The notes beneath the pieces were generated by a model. It saw nothing but the letters and a program-made list of their open reading frames with translations. It ran no database searches and was not told where the DNA came from. The position numbers were made by a program, and so were the translations under genes. Below are positions 25,252-34,674 of a stretch of DNA of 64,000 nt, piece by piece. Source of the stretch: Sphingomonadaceae bacterium (lineage in GTDB: Bacteria; Pseudomonadota; Alphaproteobacteria; Sphingomonadales; Sphingomonadaceae); the NCBI GenBank assembly GCA_947453945.1, contig CANGJB010000002.1, positions 62,001 through 126,000 of the forward strand, read 5' to 3'. Every line of letters begins with the position of its first letter. Positions within the stretch are counted from its first letter, which is position 1.

Positions 25252-26628
25252 ATGACAAACGCAGCTGAACCTATCCGGCCGCAAGGCTACCGGACCGTGT
25301 GGCGCTGGCATTTCTACGCCGCGCTGTGGACCGCGCCGCTGCTGATCGTGCTGACGCTCAGCGGCGCGATCTATCTGTTCGACCGCGAGATCGATGCGGC
25401 GTGGAACCGCAGCCTGCAAACCGTCGCGCCCGCGCCGGAGCTGGCCCCGCTGCCGCTCGCCCGGCAGGAGGCGATCGTGAAGGCCGCGCAGCCTGGCGCT
25501 TCCGTGCTGCGTGTGCGCCTGCCTTTCAAGGCGGACGAAGCGGTGATCTGGACCGTACGCCGGGCTGATGGCGCGGCGCAGGACATGTTCCTCGATGCCC
25601 GACGCGGTCGCATCACCGGCACGGCAGACCCGGCGCTCCAGCCGACCAATCTGGTGCGCAAGGTCCACGGCACGCTACTCGCCGGGGAGATCGGCAGCCA
25701 TGTGGTCGAACTTGTCGCATGCTGGACGCTGGTGATGATGGCGACGGGGGTGTGGCTGTGGTGGCCGCGCACGTGGAAAGCGCGGGGTGTTTTCGTCCCG
25801 CGCATTGCCGCCGGAGGGCGGCGCATGTGGCGCGATCTGCATGCCATTCCGTCGATCTTTCTTGCCGTATTCGTGATCCTGCTGGTCATGACCGGGCTGC
25901 CGTGGTCGGCGTTCTGGGGTGCGCAGTTCGCGAAGCTGGGAGAGGCGGTGCCGTTCATCGCGCCCTCGCCCAATTTCCACGGCCCGCCCGAGGTGGACGG
26001 CAAGCCTGCCGGTGATCCCCATGCCATGCACAAGATGATGGCCATGCCTCCCGCCGATCCCAAGCTGCCGTGGACGATCCGCCACAGCCCCGTGCCGCAA
26101 GGTTCGCTTTCGGGCTCGGGCATGGGGCCCGTCGGCATCGCGCGGATCGAGGCGCTGCTGCCCCTGCTAGACCGGGCGCACTTCGGCGAAGGTGTGCGGA
26201 TCATCTATCCGCAGGGGCCGAAGGGCGTGTTCACCGTGTCCTACGTGCCCGACAAGGCCGAGGGCCAGCGCACGCTCTATGTCGATCCCGGCACGGGCCG
26301 GGTGCTCGGCAATGTGGGGTGGGCGGACTACAGCCCGGTCGCCAAGGCGGTCGAATGGGGTGTGATGACGCACATGGGCCGCCAATATGGCCTCGCCAAC
26401 CAGCTCGCCAATCTGGCGGTGTGCCTGATGCTCGTCGGCAGCGTTTCGGCAGGGCTGGTGCTGTGGTGGCGTCGCCGTCCGCAGGGCGAACTCGGCGCGC
26501 CGGTTCTGCAGACGGGAGACCGGATGCCGGTTGGCGTCAAGGCGCTGCTGGCGGTGCTGGCGGTGCTGTTTCCGCTGGTGGGGGCGACAATGCTCCCGGC
26601 GCTCGCGTGGGGACGCTTGCGGCGCTGA
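25252..26628 (+). CDS. PepSY-associated transmembrane protein
   Basis: 458 residues with four predicted helices: residues ~22-44, ~147-167, ~195-222 and ~385-405, plus a hydrophobic end. The pattern WHFYAALWTAPLLIVLTLSG, WLWWPRTWK and RMWRDLHAIPSIFLA is typical of the PepSY_TM family, which includes the siderophore reductase FpvG. The long periplasmic loop has a Met/His cluster HAMHKMMAM near residues 256-264 that could bind copper or haem iron. It is coupled to the upstream TonB receptor. Its metal specificity is an inference. Confidence 0.88.
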   Translation: MTNAAEPIRPQGYRTVWRWHFYAALWTAPLLIVLTLSGAIYLFDREIDAAWNRSLQTVAPAPELAPLPLARQEAIVKAAQPGASVLRVRLPFKADEAVIWTVRRADGAAQDMFLDARRGRITGTADPALQPTNLVRKVHGTLLAGEIGSHVVELVACWTLVMMATGVWLWWPRTWKARGVFVPRIAAGGRRMWRDLHAIPSIFLAVFVILLVMTGLPWSAFWGAQFAKLGEAVPFIAPSPNFHGPPEVDGKPAGDPHAMHKMMAMPPADPKLPWTIRHSPVPQGSLSGSGMGPVGIARIEALLPLLDRAHFGEGVRIIYPQGPKGVFTVSYVPDKAEGQRTLYVDPGTGRVLGNVGWADYSPVAKAVEWGVMTHMGRQYGLANQLANLAVCLMLVGSVSAGLVLWWRRRPQGELGAPVLQTGDRMPVGVKALLAVLAVLFPLVGATMLPALAWGRLRR

Positions 26629-26730
26629 AGGCATCGGCCCGCGCCCTTTCCCGGCCATCCAACGGCAGCAGTCTGTGGGTAGCCGGGTGGGGGAGCGGGC
26701 CGGTGCCGCCTTCGGCGTGAGCCGAACAAA

Positions 26731-27459
26731 CTAACGCCGACGATAACGGAAGTACCAGACCTCGTGCCCTTGCGCGCGGGCCTTGGCTTCATAACGGGTC
26801 TCGGGCCAGCCACCGGGGCGCTTCTGGAAATCGGCGGGGGCCTGTGCCAGCCAGTCGAACTGGCCGGTATGGCCGCGCATGATCATCAGCGCGTGGCGCA
26901 GATAGACCGGGTGATCGGTGCCGAAGCGAAACTCGCCGCCGGGCTTCAGCTTGCGCGCGATCAGGTCCACCGGCCCGTCGTTCATCATGCGGCGCTTGGC
27001 GTGGCGCGCCTTGGGCCAGGGATCGGGGTGGAGCAGATAGACGAACGAGAGCGCGCCATCGGGCACCCGCGCCAGCACTTCCAGCGCATCACCGTGGTGG
27101 ATGCGCACGTTGCGGATCGGCATCCCGGTAGCGGCGCCATCAGACCCGCGCCCGCCATCGACATGGACCAGCGCCTGCGCCACGCCATTGAGAAAGGGCT
27201 CCGCGCCGATGAAGCCGTGATCGGGCAGCATGTCCGCCCGGCCCGCCATATGTTCGCCGCCGCCGAAGCCGATTTCGAAATGGAGCGGGCAATCCCGGCC
27301 AAACAACGCCTCGGCCGTCACCGGACCTTCCGGTGGTACCGCGATCTGCGGAAGCAGGGTTTCGATCAGCGCCTGCTGGCCGCTGCGCAGCGGCTTGCCC
27401 TTGGCGCGTCCATAAAGACGGTTGATGGTGAGCGGATCGCCCGGCTTGTGCGCGGTCAT
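26731..27459 (-). CDS. trmB: tRNA (guanine-N7-)-methyltransferase
   Basis: 242 residues. TrmB methylates G46 in the tRNA variable loop using SAM. The SAM site FEIGFGGGEHMAGRA and the family motif HPDPWPKARHAKRRM are present, followed by FRFGTDHPVYL. ATG 27459 is well placed. It ends 102 bp from the convergent PepSY gene, and the upstream TonB receptor gene ends 59 bp away on the same strand, so co-transcription is possible. Confidence 0.95.
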   Translation of the reverse strand: MTAHKPGDPLTINRLYGRAKGKPLRSGQQALIETLLPQIAVPPEGPVTAEALFGRDCPLHFEIGFGGGEHMAGRADMLPDHGFIGAEPFLNGVAQALVHVDGGRGSDGAATGMPIRNVRIHHGDALEVLARVPDGALSFVYLLHPDPWPKARHAKRRMMNDGPVDLIARKLKPGGEFRFGTDHPVYLRHALMIMRGHTGQFDWLAQAPADFQKRPGGWPETRYEAKARAQGHEVWYFRYRRR

Positions 27460-27518
27460 GGTGCGGGCCTCTGGCAGCGCGGCGCCAAATGGTCAATGCG
27501 GCCGGTCAATGGTCCCGG

Positions 27519-29861
27519 TCAGAACCCGCGCCTGAAGCCCACGGTCCAGCGGCGCGGTGCACCCGGCCCCAGGAAACGCGGCGAGGAGGCACCCGGCGCT
27601 TCGGCCAGCGGGACCGAGCCGATCTCGCCGAAGGTGCCGAACGTGGCATGGCGGCGATCAAACAGATTGCGCACCTCCGCGAACAGCACGACCTCACGCA
27701 GCAGTTCGACCCGCGCGCGCAGATCGACGAGCATGTAGCCCGGAACCAGTGGCGCGCGGTTCGTATCGTCGCCCAGCAGCACTTGCCCGGACCGGGCAGA
27801 AAGCGTTCCGCCAAGGCTGAAGCGCCGCCACGCACCCACTTTGCCGGCATAGTCGAGATCGAGATTGGCGCTGTGGCGCGGCACGCCGGGCAGACGGTCG
27901 CCCGGCCGCACGGTGATGGCGCCGTCCTCCTCCGCCGCCGGATTGCCGGGGCTGGCGATCCGCACGAGAGAGCGATTGGTCGCATCGCTGAAGGCATAGT
28001 TCGCCCCCACCCGAAACCCGCCGCGCGTGGCGCGGAGCGAAAGTTCGATCCCCTGCCGCCGCGCATTGCCAAGGTTCTGGAAATAGGCGCGGCCGCGCAC
28101 ACCCGAGGCCACGCGGCGGATCTCGTCGCGGCTATCCGCACGGTAGGCCGAGGCCAGCCACGAAACGCGCCAGCCGCCTGCACCGGCCTTGCCAGATGCA
28201 CCCAGTTCCCATGTGCGCGCCACCACTTGCCGCAGCGGCGGATCGGCGACGAAGAAGTTGGCGAGGCTGCACGGCGCTTCCGGATCTGCGCACGAAAGCT
28301 CAGCCGGGGTCGGCGCGCGGTTCGTCTCGGCATAACCGGTGCGCAGCGACAGGCCGGGAGCGGCATCCCAATCCAGCTCCAACCCGGGATTGAGCCGGGT
28401 GAAGCTGTGCCGTCCATTAAGCGCGGTGCCGATCTGGTCATCCAGCCGGATCATCGCGTAGTTGTAACGCAGCCCAGCCTCCAGCCGCAGATCAGGCCCG
28501 AGGGGCAACGTCTCAGCAGCAAAGAAGCCGGCATAGAGGTTGTGCGTGATGACCGAGACCGGTGCGATCGCATTGTCATCCTGCGCAATCACCGGCCCTG
28601 CCGCACGCACCCCGCGCGTTGCATCCAGAGTGCCGAGTTCGGTCGAAGCGGCAAACGCGCTGCGTCCGTAATCGATGCTAGCGCCGATCGTGAGCACGTT
28701 GGACCCGCCCAGCAGTGGCTGCTTGTCGGTGATCTGCACCAGTCCGCCCAGCGCGCGCGAATCCAGCGTGCCGCGATTGAACACGGCGTAGATCGGATCC
28801 CCTGCCAATGCCGAGATGGGACTGCCGAGCCGGTCGGTCAGGATATGGGCTTCCTCCCTACCGTCGATTTCGGATTCCAGGCACAGCAGCCCCGGCTCAT
28901 CTTCACAGGGTTCGATATCGGCGGCATCGCCGTTGAGCGCCCGGCTGCGCTGCCATTGTGCATAGAACGCCGCCTGCAGCCGGGTTGTGGGCGCAAGATC
29001 GGCCCAGGGGTGGAGGCTGACGCGGGCGAAGCGGTTCTCGGTGCGATCAGGGTGCGTGAACACCGCCGCGCGCCGCACCGCCAGCAGCTCTTCTGGCACC
29101 GCGCCATTGCCGGTGAGCCCGGTGCTGGCGAGGATGAGCTTGGCGTGGAGCCCGGCCTCTGTGCCATCATAGCCAAGGTCCGCATAGCCGCTGGCGAGGC
29201 GCGAGGAGCTGAAATCGCGCCAGCCTTGCTCACCGCGCAGCTGCACGGCGGCAAAAGCGCTCCACCGCCCGGCCGCGCCGCCTGCAGCCACACTCACATC
29301 CCGTGCGCCGTAGGCACCCAGCGAGGCCGCACCAGTAAGGCCGGGTTCGCTGCGCCCGGTCGCAGTTTCAAGCACGAGCGCGCCCCCCAAAGCGTTCAGG
29401 CCGTAGACCGGGCTGGAATCGACCAGTTCCACCGAACGCAGCGCCGCATCCGGCACCAGATCAAGCGCGACCGTATCACCGAACGGCAAGTTGAACCGCG
29501 CGCCATCGAGGTAGGCGGCCAGCCCTTGCGCCTGCCCCTGCGCGCCCGAAGCGGTCTGGCCGCGATAGACCACGACCGGTTGCCAGGGATTGCCTTGCGC
29601 ATCCTGTAGGGTGACACCGGGTAGCCGGCGGGTGAGCGCTCCGATCAGATCGGGCCGCCCGCTGCGGGCAAGATCTTCGCGCGAGAGCGTCAACGCGTCA
29701 TCACGGTCCACCCCGCCGCCGGGGGCCGTGACGAGAATGGTCGCATCGTTCTCGTTAACTTCCTGCGCCTGCAGCGGCACGGCAAGGCAGCACGGCGTGG
29801 CGGCGGAGAGCAGAGCGGCGAACCAGGTGCGGGAGGAAGAGAACCGGGCAACGAAGCGCAT
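27519..29861 (-). CDS. TonB-dependent outer-membrane receptor
   Basis: 780 residues from ATG 29861, which places a signal peptide (WFAALLSAATPCCLAVPLQA) at the N-terminus; an upstream in-frame start would spoil it. A plug domain follows: RRLPGVTLQDAQGNPWQPVV, with VYRGQ and SSPVYGLNALGGALVLET. The barrel ends in APRRWTVGFRRGF. No siderophore-specific motif is evident and no transporter is adjacent, so the ligand is unknown. Sphingomonads carry many such receptors for metals, carbohydrates and aromatics. The plug and barrel architecture is complete. Confidence 0.9.
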   Translation of the reverse strand: MRFVARFSSSRTWFAALLSAATPCCLAVPLQAQEVNENDATILVTAPGGGVDRDDALTLSREDLARSGRPDLIGALTRRLPGVTLQDAQGNPWQPVVVYRGQTASGAQGQAQGLAAYLDGARFNLPFGDTVALDLVPDAALRSVELVDSSPVYGLNALGGALVLETATGRSEPGLTGAASLGAYGARDVSVAAGGAAGRWSAFAAVQLRGEQGWRDFSSSRLASGYADLGYDGTEAGLHAKLILASTGLTGNGAVPEELLAVRRAAVFTHPDRTENRFARVSLHPWADLAPTTRLQAAFYAQWQRSRALNGDAADIEPCEDEPGLLCLESEIDGREEAHILTDRLGSPISALAGDPIYAVFNRGTLDSRALGGLVQITDKQPLLGGSNVLTIGASIDYGRSAFAASTELGTLDATRGVRAAGPVIAQDDNAIAPVSVITHNLYAGFFAAETLPLGPDLRLEAGLRYNYAMIRLDDQIGTALNGRHSFTRLNPGLELDWDAAPGLSLRTGYAETNRAPTPAELSCADPEAPCSLANFFVADPPLRQVVARTWELGASGKAGAGGWRVSWLASAYRADSRDEIRRVASGVRGRAYFQNLGNARRQGIELSLRATRGGFRVGANYAFSDATNRSLVRIASPGNPAAEEDGAITVRPGDRLPGVPRHSANLDLDYAGKVGAWRRFSLGGTLSARSGQVLLGDDTNRAPLVPGYMLVDLRARVELLREVVLFAEVRNLFDRRHATFGTFGEIGSVPLAEAPGASSPRFLGPGAPRRWTVGFRRGF

Positions 29862-29932
29862 GGGGGCGCATCTGCCGCCGCGAGTTGATGGCGTCAACCG
29901 CTCCTGTCTGGAGAGTGCGCTACAAACGCAAA

Positions 29933-29956
29933 CGGCCCGCCATTGCTGGCGGGCCG
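29933..29956 (-). terminator. Terminator downstream of ctrA
   Basis: On the minus strand, CGGCCCGCC and GGCGGGCCG form a nine-base-pair stem with a six-base loop, followed by TTTGCGTTTG. It lies about 40 bases after the ctrA stop and before the next receptor gene. Confidence 0.65.
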
Positions 29957-29998
29957 CTCTGCGGGAGGAGGTCGATTACCGGGGGGTATCCGGCCTGA

Positions 29999-30700
29999 TC
30001 AGGCCGCTTCGACATCCAGCTTGTCATCCGGATCGCGCAGCACATAGCCGCGACCCCAGACGGTTTCGATGTAGTTCTCGCCGTCGCAGGCATGGGCCAG
30101 CTTCTTGCGCAGCTTGCAGATGAACACGTCGATGATCTTGAGTTCCGGCTCGTCCATCCCGCCATAGAGATGGTTGAGGAACATTTCCTTGGTCAGCGTG
30201 GTGCCCTTGCGCAGCGAAAGCAGCTCGAGCATCGCGTATTCCTTGCCCGTCAGGTGGACGCGGGCGCTATCGACCTCGACCGTCTTGGCGTCGAGATTGA
30301 CCGAAAGCTTGCCGGTGCGAATGACCGACTGCGAATGGCCCTTCGAGCGGCGCACCACGGCGTGGATGCGGGCGATGAGCTCTTCGCGGTGGAACGGCTT
30401 GGTCACGTAATCATCGGCGCCGAAGCCGAAGCTGCGCACCTTGGAATCCATTTCGGCAATGCCGGAGAGGATCAGCACCGGGGTCTGCACCTTGGCGACG
30501 CGCAGCTTCTTGAGCACGTCATAACCATGCATATCCGGCAGGTTCAGGTCGAGCAGGATGATATCGTAATCATACAGCTTGCCCAGATCGAGGCCTTCTT
30601 CGCCAAGATCGGTTGCATAGACATTGAAGCCTTCGGTGGTGAGCATGAGCTCGATTGCCTTGGCCGTAGTCGGCTCGTCCTCGATCAACAGCACGCGCAT
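29999..30700 (-). CDS. ctrA: Cell-cycle response regulator CtrA
   Basis: 233 residues. The receiver has acidic residues EDE at 7-9, the phospho-acceptor Asp51 in [11 protein letters not shown] and Lys in [11 protein letters not shown]. The C-terminal OmpR-type winged helix carries the highly conserved [15 protein letters not shown] and [11 protein letters not shown]. The protein ends in EAA; in Caulobacter the two terminal alanines mark CtrA for ClpXP proteolysis. CtrA controls division, motility and other genes by binding TTAA-N7-TTAAC. Three candidate sites occur in this window, one of them upstream of ctrA itself, fitting autoregulation. Confidence 0.98.
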   Translation of the reverse strand: MRVLLIEDEPTTAKAIELMLTTEGFNVYATDLGEEGLDLGKLYDYDIILLDLNLPDMHGYDVLKKLRVAKVQTPVLILSGIAEMDSKVRSFGFGADDYVTKPFHREELIARIHAVVRRSKGHSQSVIRTGKLSVNLDAKTVEVDSARVHLTGKEYAMLELLSLRKGTTLTKEMFLNHLYGGMDEPELKIIDVFICKLRKKLAHACDGENYIETVWGRGYVLRDPDDKLDVEAA

Positions 30701-30793
30701 GGATTAGCCCCTTATTGCCATTCCCCGATAGCGATCAGCCCCTCACTCAGGGCCTTCGCCGTCATTAACCATATGACCAATGAACATGAAAGG

Positions 30794-30808
30794 TTAATTT
30801 ATCGTAAG
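30794..30808. promoter_or_regulatory. Candidate CtrA autoregulatory site upstream of ctrA
   Basis: TTAA-TTTATCG-TAAG lies about 95 bases upstream of ctrA in an AT-rich stretch, one base off the second half-site. Two further TTAA half-sites occur in the same 262-bp gap. In Caulobacter, CtrA controls its own promoters, so this is plausible, not proven. Confidence 0.4.
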
Positions 30809-30962
30809 CGTCGCGACCGGTACTGCGCGCATGAAGCGCCAGCCACATCTACGGAAAGGCGGTAAAAAGTCTTTCCACGTCAACATTTAAGGTCTGTTTT
30901 GCGACTAACGGTAGGCGCCGCAACCCATAACGAAGCGAGAAACCTTTTTAAGGGGACGGCCC

Positions 30963-32003
30963 TTATTTGGCGGTAACGGCGCCCGGCACGCCGATCGCAA
31001 CGGCCACATCGCGCAGCTTGCGCGTGGCCGCAGTATCGGCGCGGAAGGCGGCAATCCCGCCCTGGAACGCCTTGGCCGCCTTGCCGGGCTCTCCCAGCTG
31101 CATCCGGCTGCGCATCAGCATGATCCAGCCTTCGGCATTGGCGGGTTCTTTCGCGAGCTTGGCTTCCAGCCCGTCGACCATGCCGCGGATCATGGCTTGC
31201 TGCTGTGCTTGCGGAAGCGCGGACGCCGCCTTGATCTCCGCCGAGGACGGCCCGGGAATCGCGCCCGGCGCGGCAGATGCGCCATTGCTGCCGGCCGGCG
31301 CGGCAAACTGGGCGGCCGCGAGCCGTTCCTCGTAAGGGATCTTGTGCCGATCCCCTACGTTCTTGATCACCGCGCGAATATCCTCGGCATAAGGCGCGTC
31401 GGAAGGCGTATCCTTGAGCAGCGCGAACCAGGCGTCGATCGCCCGGCGGTGCTGCCCAGCAAGATCGATTGCCACGGCGCGGAAATAGCGCGCGCGGGCA
31501 TCCTTGGGATCGAGCTTGAGCGCCTTCTTGAAGGCGGCCTGCGCATCGCGCGGGATCCTGCCTTCGGTCTTGCTGGCCAGCACCTGAGCTTCACCCAGGA
31601 ACGAAAACGTCTCGGCATTGCTCGGATCGAGCTTGGTCGCTTCCTTGAGGGCGGTTGCTGCCTCGGCAAAATGCTGGGTCTGGAAATAGGACCAGCCGAG
31701 CATGCGCCAGCCAGCAGCATCATCGGGCTTTTCCTTGAGCCGTGCTTCGAGCCGGGCGATCACATCATCGACAGAGGGCGCCTTGCTTTCAGTCGGCGCA
31801 GGCGGCTTGACGATGATCGCTGCGTCGCGCTGTCCGCGCCACACCGCAGTGCCCCCCGCCGCTGCGGCGACTACCGCTGCAAGGGCCAGCACCATCAAGC
31901 CACCTCGCCGCGAACCGGACGAAGCCGAACGGCTGGCGGGCGCTGCGGCAGCCTCGGGAGATACGGCGAGCTGGGCGTTCGGCGTAGGTTCGGCCTCAGT
32001 CAT
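30963..32003 (-). CDS. TPR protein of the CcmI/CycH type (cytochrome c biogenesis-like)
   Basis: 346 residues. One membrane helix (LMVLALAAVVAAAAGGTAVW, ~36-55) anchors a periplasmic domain. This contains three or four tetratricopeptide repeats, such as AGWRMLGWSYFQTQHFAEAA and PSNAETFSFLGEAQ. The layout, with VDDVIARLEARLKEKPDDA before the repeats, fits the C-terminal part of CcmI, the apocytochrome c chaperone. No ccmF/ccmH partner is adjacent, so the role remains tentative; it may be a general TPR scaffold. Confidence 0.7.
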   Translation of the reverse strand: MTEAEPTPNAQLAVSPEAAAAPASRSASSGSRRGGLMVLALAAVVAAAAGGTAVWRGQRDAAIIVKPPAPTESKAPSVDDVIARLEARLKEKPDDAAGWRMLGWSYFQTQHFAEAATALKEATKLDPSNAETFSFLGEAQVLASKTEGRIPRDAQAAFKKALKLDPKDARARYFRAVAIDLAGQHRRAIDAWFALLKDTPSDAPYAEDIRAVIKNVGDRHKIPYEERLAAAQFAAPAGSNGASAAPGAIPGPSSAEIKAASALPQAQQQAMIRGMVDGLEAKLAKEPANAEGWIMLMRSRMQLGEPGKAAKAFQGGIAAFRADTAATRKLRDVAVAIGVPGAVTAK

Positions 32004-32113
32004 CGCGTGCTCCCCGGCGTGCCATGATCGGCGCTACTCTTGCTACGGGCATATCCTCTGCCGACGGTGCCTTGCAAGCCGTGGCGGCCAAGGCAGCGGT
32101 CGCGGTACTATCC

Positions 32114-33670
32114 CTAGCGCACCCCGGCCAGCGTCTTCTGGCGGCGGCGCTGCACCGAACTGCCGAGCCCGATCGCCTCGCGGTATTTGGCCACCGTCCG
32201 CCGCGCGAGATCGAACCCGCGGCCCTTGAGCAGATCGACCAGCGCATCATCCGAAAGCACGGCCTTGGCATCCTCCGCGTCGATCAGCTGGCGGATCGCC
32301 GCTTTCACCGCCTCTGCGGAAACGGCGCTCTCTCCGTCGGACGAGGCGACGCCCGAGGTGAAGAAGTACTTCAGCTCGAACGTGCCGCGCGCGCAGTGGA
32401 GATATTTGTTCGAGGTGACCCGGCTCACGGTCGATTCGTGCATGGAAATCGCCTCGGCGACCGTGCGCAATGTCAGCGGCTTCAGGTGCGCGACACCCAG
32501 CTGGAAGAAGCCTTCCTGCTGCTTCACGATTTCCGCCGCCACTTTCAGGATCGTCTTCTGCCGCTGGTCCAGCGCCTTCAGCAGCCAGTTGGCATCGGCC
32601 AGCCGCTCGCCCAGCCACGCCTTGGCGTCTTTGGCCACGCAGGCATGGCGCATCTCCACATAATAGCGCCGGTTGACGACGAGGCGCGGCAACGTGGCCG
32701 GATTGAGTGCGATGTCCCAGCCCGGCGTCCCGTCGTCACCGATTACGGCCTGGACGAGGATATCGGGCACCACCGCTTCGGCCGGGCCGCTGCCGAAACG
32801 CAGGCCGGGCTTTGGATCATAGCCGCGCAGCTCGCGCAGCATGTCGGCAAAGTCCTCGTCATCGACCTGGCAAAGCCGCTTGAGGCGCGCGATCTCGCCG
32901 CGCGCAAGCAGGTCGAGGTTCTCGATCAGCCGCGCCATGCAGGGATCATGGCGATCGGCTTCGCGCGCCTGCAGAGCAATGCATTCGCCCAAGCTGCGCG
33001 CGCCCACGCCAGTCGGATCGAGCGACTGCACCAGCGCCAGCGCCGCCTGCATGGCCACCAGCGGCAGGCCGAGCGCGCTGCCTGCCTCTTCGAGCGTGGT
33101 GGTGAGGTAGCCCGCTTCTTCGATATGATCGATCAGCCAGCGCGCCGCGAACAACAAGGCCGGATCGGACGTGACCGCGCCGATCTGCGCGTGGAGATGC
33201 TCCGCCAGCGTCTCGCCCGCGCCGCCGCGCTCGTCGATATCGGGGCCCTCACCGCCGCCGTTACCGGCGCCGCTGCTGAAATCACCGCCGAGGCTATCGG
33301 GAAAATCGGCCCGGGCGCCATCGCTGGAAGCACCGTCGCCCGTATCGCGGTCGCGGTCGAGCGCGCCTGCGTCGATATCGAGCGGGCGGTCATCCGCCGC
33401 GCGCCCCTCGCTGACGAGTTGGTCCACCGGCGAGGTTTCAAGGTGCGTGCGGCGCAGCGCTTCGGGCTCGCCTTCGAATCCGGTTTCGGTGCCGCCGCCA
33501 TCCGGAATGCCGTCACCCATTTCGAGCAATGGATTGGAATCCAGTGCATCACCAATGAAGGCTTCGATCTCCAGATTCGAGAGCGCCAGCAGCTTGATCG
33601 CCTGCTGGAGCTGCGGGGTCATGACCAGTGACTGGCTCTGGCGGAGATCGAGCCGCGGACCCAGCGCCAT
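32114..33670 (-). CDS. rpoN: RNA polymerase sigma-54 factor RpoN
   Basis: 518 residues. Region I is Gln/Leu-rich (LRQSQSLVMTPQLQQAIKLL). An acidic region II lies at about residues 55-150, followed by the core-binding domain. The RpoN box ARRTVAKYREAIGLGSSVQRR sits at the C-terminus, with an HTH (MHESTVSRVTSNKYL) before it. Sigma-54 directs transcription from -24/-12 promoters together with AAA+ activators. It follows lptB by 44 bp on the same strand, a gene order common in proteobacteria. Confidence 0.97.
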   Translation of the reverse strand: MALGPRLDLRQSQSLVMTPQLQQAIKLLALSNLEIEAFIGDALDSNPLLEMGDGIPDGGGTETGFEGEPEALRRTHLETSPVDQLVSEGRAADDRPLDIDAGALDRDRDTGDGASSDGARADFPDSLGGDFSSGAGNGGGEGPDIDERGGAGETLAEHLHAQIGAVTSDPALLFAARWLIDHIEEAGYLTTTLEEAGSALGLPLVAMQAALALVQSLDPTGVGARSLGECIALQAREADRHDPCMARLIENLDLLARGEIARLKRLCQVDDEDFADMLRELRGYDPKPGLRFGSGPAEAVVPDILVQAVIGDDGTPGWDIALNPATLPRLVVNRRYYVEMRHACVAKDAKAWLGERLADANWLLKALDQRQKTILKVAAEIVKQQEGFFQLGVAHLKPLTLRTVAEAISMHESTVSRVTSNKYLHCARGTFELKYFFTSGVASSDGESAVSAEAVKAAIRQLIDAEDAKAVLSDDALVDLLKGRGFDLARRTVAKYREAIGLGSSVQRRRQKTLAGVR

Positions 33671-33714
33671 TGCCCGCTATCCTCCCGGCTGCGGCGGCAT
33701 CACGCCAGCAAGCA

Positions 33715-34563
33715 TCATAGGGTGAAGCCTTCGCCCAGATAAAGCCGGCGCACATTGGCATCGGCAACCAGCGCTTCGGGGCTGCCGGAAAACAGCACTT
33801 GCCCGCCATAGATGATGCAGGCGCGATCCACGATATCGAGCGTCTCGCGCACGTTGTGATCGGTGATCAGCACGCCGATGCCCCGGTTCTTGAGATCGAT
33901 CACCAGATGGCGGATATCGCTGATCGAAAGCGGGTCGATCCCGGCGAACGGCTCGTCGAGCAGGATGATCGAGGGATTGGCCGCCAGCGCGCGCGCGATT
34001 TCGCAGCGCCGACGCTCGCCGCCCGAGAGCGCCATGGCAGGAGCCGTGCGCAGGCGGGTGAGGCCGAATTCATCGAGCAGGCGATTGAGCTCTGCAGCGC
34101 GGGTCTCCCGGTCGGGCTCGACCAATTCGAGCACCGTCAGGATGTTCTGCTCAACCGTCATGCCCCGGAAGATCGAGGTTTCCTGCGGCAGATAGCCAAG
34201 GCCGAGAATCGCGCGGCGGTACATCGGCAGGCGCGTGATATCGACCCCATCGAGCAAGATGCGCCCTGAATCCGGCCGCACCAGGCCCATGATGGAATAG
34301 AAGCAAGTGGTCTTGCCCGCGCCATTGGGCCCCAGCAGGCCGAGCACCTCGCCCTTGCCGACAGACAGCGAGATATCGGTGAGCACGGCACGCTTGTCGT
34401 AGCTCTTGGCGATGGAGACCACTTCCAGTCCGCCCCGCTCAAGGGCTGCATGGTTGGTCGCACTGGCGGGCATTTCGTCCATAGGAAGATGGTCCATAGC
34501 CGGGTCCGCGGCCCGGGCAAAGCCCGTCTGCGCGCCTTTGGCAGGATTTATGCATGGTTGCAT
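33715..34563 (-). CDS. lptB: LptB, LPS-export ABC ATPase
   Basis: Up to 282 residues. Walker A is GPNGAGKTTCFYSIMG, the signature ALSGGERRRCEIARAL and Walker B IILLDEPFAGIDP, followed by the LptB-type segment SISDIRHLVIDLKNRGIGV and switch His in ITDHNVRETL. LptB powers extraction of lipopolysaccharide from the inner membrane with LptFG and LptC. The start is uncertain: ATG 34563 gives an odd ~45-residue leader; ATG 34497 (MDHLPMDEMP) is an alternative. No lptA or lptC is adjacent here. Confidence 0.95.
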   Translation of the reverse strand: MQPCINPAKGAQTGFARAADPAMDHLPMDEMPASATNHAALERGGLEVVSIAKSYDKRAVLTDISLSVGKGEVLGLLGPNGAGKTTCFYSIMGLVRPDSGRILLDGVDITRLPMYRRAILGLGYLPQETSIFRGMTVEQNILTVLELVEPDRETRAAELNRLLDEFGLTRLRTAPAMALSGGERRRCEIARALAANPSIILLDEPFAGIDPLSISDIRHLVIDLKNRGIGVLITDHNVRETLDIVDRACIIYGGQVLFSGSPEALVADANVRRLYLGEGFTL

Positions 34564-34674
34564 AATTACCGATCACGCGCGGAGCCGATCCGGCACGGCA
34601 AACACTGCGGTGCTTGAAAGAGGGCGTCAGCCGTGGTCTATTCGCTGCGGAGAGAAAAAACGGGGGCACAACCG

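Noticed and set aside
23552-25258. Long minus-strand frame opposite the siderophore receptor
   Set aside because: Same reason: strong codon bias produces long antisense frames, and the plus strand is clearly coding.
27489-29609. A ~700-codon plus-strand frame opposite the TonB receptor
   Set aside because: Composition typical of a shadow frame; the minus strand encodes a complete plug and barrel.
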